Positions 1-5,440 of a stretch of DNA of 5,582 bases are shown piece after piece (within the stretch, counting starts at the first letter, position 1; each line of letters opens with the position of its first letter). A program made the translations under genes and the position numbers. This DNA is from Peptococcaceae bacterium (GTDB lineage: Bacteria > Bacillota > Dehalobacteriia > UBA7702): positions 1 through 5,582 of the forward strand of contig DXZC01000133.1 of assembly GCA_019415505.1 (NCBI GenBank). The letters run 5' to 3'. The notes beneath the pieces were generated by a model, which worked only from the letters and a program-made list of their open reading frames with translations, was not told the DNA's origin and searched no databases.

Positions 1-167
1 GCATTATATCCCGGTTAACCTCGGTATTAGCTGCCGAGGATATACCGGTATTTGTAATTTCCACCTTTAACACGGATTACTTTTTTGTGAAGGATGAAGA
101 CTTGAGCAAAGCCCTCTACGTTTTAGAGGACGAATATCAAACCGTTATAGACCAGGAAGATATTTAA
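1..167 (+). CDS. C-terminal end of a small ACT-domain protein (5' end outside window)
   Basis: An open frame enters from the left edge (first complete codon at 3) and stops at TAA 165-167, giving 54 visible residues. The text LAAEDIPVFVISTFNTDY followed by FFVKDEDLSKALYVLEDE is the classic end of the stand-alone ACT-domain proteins of Bacillota, related to the ACT domains of aspartate kinase and CASTOR. In these proteins a beta-strand (VFVIST), an FNTDY/F turn, another strand (FFVK) and a final helix close the ligand-binding ACT fold. ACT domains usually bind amino acids, but the ligand of this subgroup is not generally known, and nothing here identifies it. The last residues (TVIDQEDI) lie in the first copy of a 29-bp tandem duplication, so the stop codon is duplicated too. 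An intrinsic terminator lies about 360 bp downstream at 531-560. The family call is fairly secure; the specific role is unknown. Confidence 0.8.
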   Translation, partial: IISRLTSVLAAEDIPVFVISTFNTDYFFVKDEDLSKALYVLEDEYQTVIDQEDI

Positions 168-203
168 TTTCTGATATAGACCAGGAGAATATTTAATTTC
201 TGA
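146..203. repeat. 29-bp tandem duplication spanning the ACT gene stop codon
   Basis: Copy 1 (146-174) and copy 2 (175-203) are adjacent and identical except for two swapped bases (CCAGGAAGAT versus CCAGGAGAAT). Copy 1 encodes the last residues and the TAA of the ACT-domain protein. Copy 2 repeats the same end of gene, including an out-of-phase TAA, in noncoding DNA. This looks like a recent local duplication. Because 29 is not a multiple of three, copy 2 cannot extend the reading frame. Confidence 0.85.
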
Positions 204-337
204 GCCCCTGGAAATCAAGGCCCTAACCGCTTCTATTACGTTGCCAGGCTGGCGATTAACGGTTAGCCCGGTTAATACTAAGCTAAGGGTAAATGTCAGC
301 GCCGACCCCGACGGCGTTTAATCTACCGTTAATTGAC
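204..337. other. Intergenic segment with overlapping inverted repeats
   Basis: No gene is visible here. CTAACCG (223-229) pairs with CGGTTAG (260-266) around an inner tight hairpin GCCAGGCTGGC (243-253). ATTAACGGT (255-263) is also the inverse complement of ACCGTTAAT (325-333). The alternative pairings could form a structured RNA 3' of the ACT gene, but no U-tract follows, so it is not a standard terminator. Function unknown. Confidence 0.4.
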
Positions 338-444
338 CCTGGGGATTATCTCTGCGCCTAGGGGTTATCCCTGCACCGAGGGGTTATCCCTGCACCTGGG
401 GGTTATCCCTGCACCTGGGGATTATCTGCCCCTGGGGGTTGCTG
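338..444. repeat. 19-bp tandem repeat array, about 5.5 copies
   Basis: Units begin at 338, 357, 376, 395 and 414, with a partial unit from 431. The consensus is close to CCTGGGGGTTATCCCTGCA. Units 2 to 4 are nearly identical over the GGGGTTATCCCTGCA core. Units 1 and 5 carry GGGGATTATCT instead, unit 5 lacks 3 bp, and the last copy is truncated. All frames are interrupted by stop codons, so the array is noncoding. Each core can form a short GGG/CCC hairpin around GTTAT. The decay of the outer units and the uniform middle are typical of an array that expands and contracts by slippage. The segment 445-530 after it holds nothing recognisable. Confidence 0.85.
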
Positions 445-530
445 TCTCGCAGGCTCCCCGACAACCGCCATAATTTACAGCTTTGCCGCCTTAGGTGAAT
501 TTACGCCGCGATTTCACGGGAATTATAATT

Positions 531-560
531 AAACCACGCCTTTATCGCGTGGTTTTCTTT
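531..560 (+). terminator. Intrinsic terminator, plus strand
   Basis: A perfect 9-bp stem AAACCACGC (531-539) / GCGTGGTTT (547-555) with a 7-nt loop is followed by TTTTCTTTAT. It would end plus-strand transcripts coming from the ACT gene. The A-rich left flank gives it weak terminator character on the minus strand as well. Confidence 0.75.
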
Positions 561-564
561 ATAC

Positions 565-599
565 AAAAAAGCAGCAAAGCCCTTTCGGCCTTACTGCTT
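565..599 (-). terminator. Intrinsic terminator of the HTH gene, minus strand
   Basis: Read on the minus strand, AAGCAG (599-594) pairs with CTGCTT (574-569). The stem continues through AA/TT and GGC/GCC to a 5-nt loop, GAAAG. The two apparent mismatches become U-G and G-U wobbles in the minus-strand RNA, so the stem is continuous there but not in plus-strand RNA. A run of six T (570-565) follows. It lies about 95 bp after the stop of the HTH gene; nothing recognisable lies in 600-692. Confidence 0.75.
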
Positions 600-692
600 C
601 TAAGCACTGTTAGTACAGGGGGATAGCCAGGTTGCGACCGGAGGCGATCTGCGGCAAAAATGGCAACAAGCTGGCTTTGTCTCCCTTCATAT

Positions 693-1490
693 TTAGGCGA
701 GAGAGCTAAAAATTTTACTAATAATATGCCATGTTTGGGGGTACTTATCAATTATAGCGGCTTTTATGTCGTCTGGCGAGATTGTTTCCCGAAGGTTAAA
801 CAAATAATCCCCCCTGGGATTTTCACCAATGGCGATGGGGGCGTTGGCATAGCCGCCGGCTGCTATTTTCCCCCCTAGGGCGCAGCCCCCCAGGGCATAA
901 ATACCGATAGCGCAGCCCCCCAGGGCAAAGACGCCAATAGCCAAACCGCCTATGGCGATTGTTCCTAAGGAGATAGCGCCCACGGCAAGAAGCAGCCCCA
1001 AGGATAAGGCCCCTAAAGAAACTATGCCCCCGGAAAGAGCGCCGAGGGAGATTATACCGGCGGATATCGCCCCCAGGGAGATTATACCTTGGGCTATGTT
1101 GCCAATAGCCAGAACCCCCTTAGCCTTACGTAAGCCAGGCCCAAGATTAATATGGATCAGAGGTAAGCCCCGCAGCGTCCGGGGGCTTTTATACTCATAA
1201 TGCCACCGATACGGCGGCATATTGAGGCCGGGACAGGCAGCGGGAGCAGTAGCGGCGTTAGCCTGACCCACAAGGGTATCAAGGGTAATACCGAACAGGC
1301 TACTGAGCTGTACCAGCTTATCCAGCTCCGGCGTTGTTTCCCCCAGTTCCCACTTGGAAACAGTTTGCCTCGTTACCCCCACCTTAGCCCCAAGCTGCTC
1401 CTGTGATAGTCCTTGCTGCTTGCGCAAAGAAATTAGCTGTTCCTTAAATTTTATTGACTCTGTAAATTTCGTTGCCTCTGTAAATTTCAT
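693..1490 (-). CDS. XRE-family helix-turn-helix protein with hydrophobic glycine-pentad repeat domain
   Basis: The protein has 265 residues. Residues about 17-71 are a Cro/C1-type (XRE) DNA-binding domain, with LSQEQLGAKVGVTRQTVSKW as the helix-turn-helix. A short linker leads to a conserved-looking stretch (YEYKSPRTLRGLPLIHINLG, 98-117). From residue 125 to about 222 glycine (or a small residue) recurs every fifth position in the pattern G-x-[IL]-[AS]-x, with one extra residue at 165-171. A 40-residue amphipathic tail ends the protein. The start is ATG 1490, preceded by AAAGGAGG (1506-1499) with 8-nt spacing. The XRE domain implies a transcription regulator. The repeat tract could pack into a membrane or form a pentapeptide-like beta-helix; that is inference. 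I recall similar HTH plus glycine-repeat proteins in clostridia, without known function. The gene has its own promoter and terminator. Confidence 0.85.
   Translation of the reverse strand: MKFTEATKFTESIKFKEQLISLRKQQGLSQEQLGAKVGVTRQTVSKWELGETTPELDKLVQLSSLFGITLDTLVGQANAATAPAACPGLNMPPYRWHYEYKSPRTLRGLPLIHINLGPGLRKAKGVLAIGNIAQGIISLGAISAGIISLGALSGGIVSLGALSLGLLLAVGAISLGTIAIGGLAIGVFALGGCAIGIYALGGCALGGKIAAGGYANAPIAIGENPRGDYLFNLRETISPDDIKAAIIDKYPQTWHIISKIFSSLA
825..1118 (-). repeat. 15-bp-periodic coding repeat (glycine pentads) within the HTH gene
   Basis: This is the DNA of residues 125-222. Besides the 15-bp codon periodicity it holds near-exact 30-bp-spaced repeats (two pentads): an 18-mer at 880-897 and 910-927, and a 14-mer at 1045-1058 and 1075-1088. 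These suggest growth of the tract by duplication of ten-residue blocks. Confidence 0.75.
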
Positions 1491-1498
1491 GTCATTTG

Positions 1499-1545
1499 CC
1501 TCCTTTGCTGCTAAAAGTATAGCAGAGGAGTGTTAATTATTTCTA
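1499..1545 (-). promoter_or_regulatory. Promoter, dyad operator and RBS of the HTH gene
   Basis: On the minus strand a -10 hexamer TATACT lies at 1521-1516. A weak -35, TAGAAA, lies at 1545-1540 (18-bp spacer, 4 of 6 matches to TTGACA). An 18-bp dyad, CTGCTA (1508-1513) / TAGCAG (1520-1525), is centred on the -10. The Shine-Dalgarno AAAGGAGG is at 1506-1499, so the 5' leader would be only about 20 nt. A repressor bound to the dyad would block RNA polymerase; the HTH protein itself is the obvious candidate. The -10, dyad and RBS are seen directly; the regulator is inferred. Confidence 0.6.
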
Positions 1546-1601
1546 CCATTTAACCCTGGAAGATTGTCAACCAAACTTAACATTCCTACTTTTAACCTGA
1601 T

Positions 1602-1772
1602 TTACCAGGTAATATTATTATAGCAGTAATCTGTAAAACCGGCAATTCCTGAACCTAAATTATTTACCCTTTGGTCAAAACAGCTCTGCTCTGGTTAGGA
1701 TAGACCTTTAGCAGACTCCGGTTTTTTATGGTACCGGCCATTGACCCAGGTAATATTACCAATCAGCAGTAA
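1602..1772. repeat. Imperfect ~25-bp direct repeat pair with palindromes, flanking an inverted repeat
   Basis: CCAGGTAATATTA occurs at 1605-1617 and 1746-1758, each followed by GCAGTAA (1623-1629 and 1766-1772). Copy 1 contains the odd palindrome TTACCAGGTAA (1602-1612); copy 2 contains the perfect 12-bp palindrome GGTAATATTACC (1749-1760). Between the copies, AAAACCGG (1635-1642) is inversely repeated as CCGGTTTT (1718-1725), with CCTAA/TTAGG nested inside. No ORF of note lies here. The segment could hold regulator sites upstream of the HTH gene or a small decayed insertion. Confidence 0.5.
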
Positions 1773-1805
1773 AAGAGGCTGGCCATCGAAAATAGATGGC
1801 CAGCC
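1771..1805 (-). terminator. Strong intrinsic terminator of the SLH/PHP gene
   Basis: A perfect 11-bp GC-rich stem, GGCTGGCCATC (1777-1787) / GATGGCCAGCC (1795-1805), has a 7-nt loop. On the minus strand it is followed by TCTTTT (1776-1771). It lies about 90 bp after the stop codon of the large gene and separates it from the HTH gene. The intervening 1806-1893 is AT-rich and contains only a weak TTTAAGC/GCTTAAA dyad (1871-1898) that overlaps the stop codon. Confidence 0.85.
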
Positions 1806-1893
1806 CCTTATTATTACATTATTACTATTAGCGAGGAATAACTTAATGAATAATCTAATAATCTAGCGACTTTAAGCTATAAGCTTATATTGC

Positions 1894-4800
1894 TTAAATT
1901 TCCGCTACAAGATTTATGATTTTAGCGGCCTCAGCCCTGGTGGCATTGGCTTTGGGGGCAAAGAGGTTGTCGCCCTTACCTTCAAGTATGCCGGCGGCCT
2001 TGAGCTGATAAACGTAGTCTTTAGCGTATTTAGCTATATCGGCGTCGTCCGCGAAGGTCTTGTCAGAGGCAGCGGGTAAAGCTATGCTCTGAGCTGTAGC
2101 GTAACGGCCGATCATGGTAGCCAAATCCTGCCTGGTTATTTGGGCCTTAGGTTCAAAGGTTGTGGCGCTGGTTCCTTCCACAATGCCCTTTTCCACCGCC
2201 CAGGCTACATGGGAAGCATAGTAGGTATCGCCTTCTACATCGCTGAATTTAGTCGTGGCGGGAGCCTGAGCAGAGGAATCCTCTACACCAGCTAACCTAC
2301 CTAAGATAGTGACAAACTGGCCGCGGGTTATGTTGGCGTTGGGCTCAAAGGTAGTAGCCGAGGTGCCCTTCATAATACCTTCCGCCAAAACATACTTCAC
2401 ATAATCATAATGCCAGGCACTGGCGGGAACGTCGGTCATTACCGCTACATCAGTTACCACTTTTTTCACCCAAATGGGATTAGTAACCGCATAATTGCCT
2501 TCAGCATCCTTGACGGTGAAGCTATACCAGAGATTATCAGTGGCAAAATCAGGGGTTACGGTAAAGCTGACCTTGGTTCTGGGAGAGGTGCTGTCTTTAT
2601 AATAGTCCTTGGTAGCCACAGCCTTGCCGTTTTGCCAGAGGGTTACTTCTGAGAGACCGTTGACAGCGTCAACCTCCATACCTAACTTCAATTCCGCGCC
2701 GTCTTTCACATATTGGGTGCTGCCAAACTCGGTGTTGGCGTTGGGAATCAGTACAGGACCCATAGTGGCATAGGCTTTACCGTTTACCAAAGCGTCCTTG
2801 TAATTATCTACAGTACATTCCGCAGCTTTGTCGCTACCGTCGCCCAAGTGGGCATACATCCGGATTATACCGGGATAGAGAGTGGCGGAGGCAGCGTCGT
2901 GCTGGTCGGAACCGGCGCTTAAATATTTTTCCTCGCCTTGGTTCCAGAAGGCCATAGCGGAAATGAGGGCGTTAGCGTCAATATTGGTCAAACCCAGAGC
3001 TTTAACTGATTCGCCCAGGGAATCCATATTAATGGATTTCCACGCCTCATCGGTGAGGACTTCCTTCATGCCGGTTAAATCCATGGTGGATTGCAGTTCT
3101 AAGAGGTCAAAGTCATCCCAACCTTCCTCTTTACCACCGTTAACGCTGGCTTGGTTGTTGAGGAAACCGTAGTCAGAATAGGGATGGTGCACAATAACTA
3201 TAGCGTTATTGTCATGACCCACTTTAATTATATCCTGGGGTTTAGCGGTAGTGGGGTCAATGATAGCGCCATTATCGGTATCGCTATAATTTACACCCAA
3301 CAGGCCCCAATGACCCCAACCGGGAGATACTTCCGTATTGGAAAGGAAGGGAACCCCCGCTTTTTGGGACATTGCCGCCATTTCGCCATTATGAATCCGG
3401 GAATCGTGGTCACTTACCACTGTGAAATTCAGTTTAGCGGCCATTTGCGCCCGGAACAGGTCTTCAATGGACGTGGAGCCGTCGCCATAATCGGAATGCT
3501 GGTGATTATCAGCGTTATACCAGCCTATTTCATTGGGGTTGACAACTGTAGGAATTTTGAAGGTATATTCCACGCCCTCGTCAGTTACATCTGTAGTATA
3601 GCTCTTAAATGTGGATTCATAATTAGCGCCATAGGAAGCCTTAAAGGTTACGTCCTTGGCTTTGGTCATGGTAAATGACACAGTATAGGGGTCTTTTTCA
3701 TTTAAGGCGTCGGAGAAATAAGTGGTGCCGCCCAGGGTCTTGATTTCAGACTTAACGCCTTCAATATTGACTTTAAAGGGAATGGGGTTACCTTTTTCAT
3801 CAATAGCCTTGAGAACTACTTTAGCGCCGTCCTCCAGTTTAAAGTCCTTAGTCGCGTCTTCTGTTAGAGATGTCTTATCGCTGGTAACGGCGGTGTAACC
3901 GGCGGCTTCCACCTTAAAGGTGTACTCATAGTCGCCGTTGTTCTGCACATTGTTCAGACCATCTTGATAGCCGGTTTTGGGCAGGTCTAAGCTATAATTA
4001 CCCTCCGCGTCAGTAACGTCCCAAACAAAGGGCTGCATGTTGGCTCTAACAGTGCCAGCCACATGGCCGGAGGTGCTATTGGCGGAAGTTGCCGTTTCCT
4101 GATAAACCCCAACCTTTTGAGCTATAACATAGGCTCCCGCTACAGCTTTGCCTTGAGAATCTACAACCTTACCGCTGATTACCTTATGGTTTTCGGCGGC
4201 AATGCCATCACGGTCATAATGGCGGCTCATAATGGAAGCTGTTTCCGATTCGCCGGAAACCAAAACTTCACCGGTGAAATCATAGGTCTTATTGGGTTCT
4301 AAATCCTGAAGCTTGTACAGGTCTTTGTAACCGCTGGAACCTTTATAGGCGTCAGAGCCGTCCATTTGCACGGATACAGCGTAATTAGTGTTGTAGGTAA
4401 CAACAAAATCGCCAAAGGCTTCCTGTACGCTCTCGGCGTCGCCAATGCGGATGCCGGTGGTTTTTAAATCAGGATAATAACCAAAGGGTCCAAACATGCT
4501 AGAGGCTAAGGTACTGAGAGAAAAGCCGCTGTACATATTTTTATAGGTAACTTTATTACCTTCAGGGTTAGTTACCTGAGCGCCTAAGGTTATGTAGTTG
4601 TTGCCATCCTCCAAGGTATAGGTGAGGATAACATCCAACGGTTTTTGCAGGGCGCCAAATTGGGTTTGGTCGTCAACGCCGTTTTTATCAGCGTCAGCCA
4701 CCCAGTAGCGGGTAGTGACCTCAACCACTACTTTAGATGTGCTCTTATCGGTGACTTCAACCTTAATATTTTCTAAGAGGTTTTCACCATCGTAGGAACC

Positions 4801-5157
4801 AGTGGCTGTCCAAAGGTCGTTGAGGAACTCAACGTCATTAACCAGGTCCACGCCCATATCGCCGTCAGTGCCGTTAGCGCCCCTGATACCAATATCCAAA
4901 ATGCTACCCTTGGTCATATTCCAATAGTTATTGGAATCAACAGCTAAAGAGAAGGCTATTTCATCGTTATAGACGGTTAGATCCTTATCGCCTATGGCCA
5001 TGCCTTCAAAAATTTCCGTGGGGCCCTCCTTAACGCCGCAGTCGGCGTAAGCGCTGGATCCAAAGGCTAAAACCATGGCCAAAGCGGCAATAAGTATCAA
5101 GGCCATAAACATCATTTTATTGGCCCGCAATTTGGTATTGCTGAGGAGTTTTTCCAT
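1894..5157 (-). CDS. Secreted, S-layer-anchored CehA/McbA-type PHP metallohydrolase
   Basis: The protein has 1087 residues from ATG 5157, chosen because a signal peptide follows directly (charged n-region, core ALILIAALAMVLAFG, AYA|DCG cleavage near residue 38) and AAGAAGGG lies 10 nt upstream. An in-frame GTG at 5223 would add 22 Arg/Lys-rich residues. Domains: N-terminal beta-rich region (~40-320); carboxypeptidase-regulatory-like domain (~325-440, SGKVVDSQGKAVAGAYV and DAEGNYSLDLP); Ig-like region (~445-535); PHP domain (~545-800); beta-sandwich (~820-897); three SLH domains (~905-958, 970-1022, 1033-1085) with ITRG, ITRQ and ATRA motifs. Candidate metal ligands are all present: H552xH554, SDHD at 582-585, E609, H616, HH 657-658 and D751/H753 in GSDQHD. 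PHP enzymes are metal-dependent phosphoesterases or hydrolases (CehA cleaves the carbamate carbaryl); the substrate here is unknown. SLH domains bind secondary cell-wall polymer, so it should act on the cell surface. It appears monocistronic. Confidence 0.9.
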   Translation of the reverse strand: MEKLLSNTKLRANKMMFMALILIAALAMVLAFGSSAYADCGVKEGPTEIFEGMAIGDKDLTVYNDEIAFSLAVDSNNYWNMTKGSILDIGIRGANGTDGDMGVDLVNDVEFLNDLWTATGSYDGENLLENIKVEVTDKSTSKVVVEVTTRYWVADADKNGVDDQTQFGALQKPLDVILTYTLEDGNNYITLGAQVTNPEGNKVTYKNMYSGFSLSTLASSMFGPFGYYPDLKTTGIRIGDAESVQEAFGDFVVTYNTNYAVSVQMDGSDAYKGSSGYKDLYKLQDLEPNKTYDFTGEVLVSGESETASIMSRHYDRDGIAAENHKVISGKVVDSQGKAVAGAYVIAQKVGVYQETATSANSTSGHVAGTVRANMQPFVWDVTDAEGNYSLDLPKTGYQDGLNNVQNNGDYEYTFKVEAAGYTAVTSDKTSLTEDATKDFKLEDGAKVVLKAIDEKGNPIPFKVNIEGVKSEIKTLGGTTYFSDALNEKDPYTVSFTMTKAKDVTFKASYGANYESTFKSYTTDVTDEGVEYTFKIPTVVNPNEIGWYNADNHQHSDYGDGSTSIEDLFRAQMAAKLNFTVVSDHDSRIHNGEMAAMSQKAGVPFLSNTEVSPGWGHWGLLGVNYSDTDNGAIIDPTTAKPQDIIKVGHDNNAIVIVHHPYSDYGFLNNQASVNGGKEEGWDDFDLLELQSTMDLTGMKEVLTDEAWKSINMDSLGESVKALGLTNIDANALISAMAFWNQGEEKYLSAGSDQHDAASATLYPGIIRMYAHLGDGSDKAAECTVDNYKDALVNGKAYATMGPVLIPNANTEFGSTQYVKDGAELKLGMEVDAVNGLSEVTLWQNGKAVATKDYYKDSTSPRTKVSFTVTPDFATDNLWYSFTVKDAEGNYAVTNPIWVKKVVTDVAVMTDVPASAWHYDYVKYVLAEGIMKGTSATTFEPNANITRGQFVTILGRLAGVEDSSAQAPATTKFSDVEGDTYYASHVAWAVEKGIVEGTSATTFEPKAQITRQDLATMIGRYATAQSIALPAASDKTFADDADIAKYAKDYVYQLKAAGILEGKGDNLFAPKANATRAEAAKIINLVAEI

Positions 5158-5167
5158 AATAAAATTT

Positions 5168-5175
5168 CCCTTCTT
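5168..5175 (-). promoter_or_regulatory. Ribosome binding site supporting the 5157 start
   Basis: AAGAAGGG on the minus strand lies 10 nt before ATG 5157. It is weaker than the AGGAGGTGA further upstream, but it is the site compatible with a normal-length signal peptide. Confidence 0.5.
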
Positions 5176-5198
5176 TCTCTTGAATGTCAACTTCTTTG

Positions 5199-5244
5199 CT
5201 AAGTTACGGCGCGCGCAGTCCACATGTATCCTATTTCACCTCCT
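5199..5244 (-). promoter_or_regulatory. Strong Shine-Dalgarno with possible 8-codon leader ORF and alternative GTG start
   Basis: AGGAGGTGA (5244-5236) is a full match to the anti-Shine-Dalgarno. Ten nucleotides on is ATG (5225), opening MWTARAVT and a TAG stop at 5201-5199. One base of that ATG is shared with GTG 5223, which is in frame with the large protein and would extend it by 22 residues. Either the SD serves the long form, or it drives a short leader ORF ending about 40 nt before ATG 5157. Spacing from the AGGAGG core is long for both starts (13 and 15 nt), so neither is certain. Confidence 0.4.
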
Positions 5245-5256
5245 AATTCTTTTTTT

Positions 5257-5318
5257 CCTCCGCCCTTACCCTTATATCTATATTGCCGCAAGCAGCGGGC
5301 AAAGGTTTTGGTGGCGGA
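5257..5318 (-). promoter_or_regulatory. Predicted hairpin in the leader of the SLH/PHP gene
   Basis: In minus-strand RNA, CCUUUGCCC (5305-5297) can pair with GGGUAAGGG (5271-5263) in nine pairs, two of them wobbles. A flanking UCCG/CGGA pairing (5318-5315 with 5262-5259) and an inner CCGC/GCGG hairpin are also possible. The base of the structure touches a first GGAGG (5261-5257), 17 nt before the AGGAGGTGA. It does not match a riboswitch class that I recognise. Confidence 0.35.
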
Positions 5319-5372
5319 CTGTTTCACCTAATATTCCAGCCCACTATCCCCAAAATAAAGAAGGTAAAAGCC

Positions 5373-5418
5373 GGTAAAATAAAAATTCACATTGCATAGT
5401 TTCGGAGTTTATTTTACC
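5373..5418. repeat. 11-bp perfect inverted repeat overlapping the putative -10
   Basis: GGTAAAATAAA (5373-5383) and TTTATTTTACC (5408-5418) are exact inverse complements separated by 24 bp. The right arm contains the candidate -10 hexamer. GGTAAA occurs again at 5363 and TTTACC at 5447, so four such hexamers lie within 90 bp. An operator or an mRNA 5' hairpin is possible. The rest of 5319-5553 shows only a small TTGGC/GCCAA hairpin (5497-5509) without a U-tract. Confidence 0.5.
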
Positions 5419-5440
5419 AGGTTCAGCCTTGCTAAACCAA
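5411..5440 (-). promoter_or_regulatory. Possible promoter of the SLH/PHP gene
   Basis: TTGGTT (5440-5435) and TAAAAT (5416-5411) are separated by 18 bp on the minus strand. The -10 matches 5 of 6 consensus bases but the -35 only 3. If used, transcription would start near 5404, giving a leader of roughly 250 nt that contains the hairpin and the extra SD. Weak support. Confidence 0.3.

Noticed and set aside
338..444. Repeat units contain TTATCC, similar to the start of a DnaA box, suggesting an iteron array or origin.
   Set aside because: Each unit has TTATCCCTG, with three mismatches to TTATCCACA in the critical 3' half, and there is no replication gene or AT-rich unwinding region nearby.
338..444. 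Tandem repeats as a CRISPR array.
   Set aside because: Units are contiguous 19-mers with no unique spacers, and no cas gene is present.
439..474. CATAAT (469-474) as a -10 box of a plus-strand promoter.
   Set aside because: No acceptable -35 lies at 16-18 bp; the nearest TTGCTG is 24 bp away, and no gene follows.
542..751. Minus-strand 69-codon ORF.
   Set aside because: It overlaps the end of the HTH gene in another frame and runs through the terminator; no recognisable protein motif.
952..1200. Plus-strand ORF opposite the glycine-pentad tract.
   Set aside because: Its proline/isoleucine periodicity is a mirror of the 15-bp repeats of the real minus-strand gene.
3151..3678. Plus-strand 175-codon ORF antisense to the PHP gene.
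   Set aside because: It lies wholly opposite the well-supported PHP coding region, and its composition mirrors codons of the real gene.
5182..5192. TTGACA on the minus strand just before the 5157 start as a -35 box.
   Set aside because: The nearest -10-like TATTAT is 23 bp away and would overlap the start codon.
5257..5335. GGTGAAAC in the SLH/PHP leader as a sign of a cobalamin-type riboswitch.
   Set aside because: The other conserved blocks of that riboswitch are absent, and the hairpins do not fit any class I recognise.
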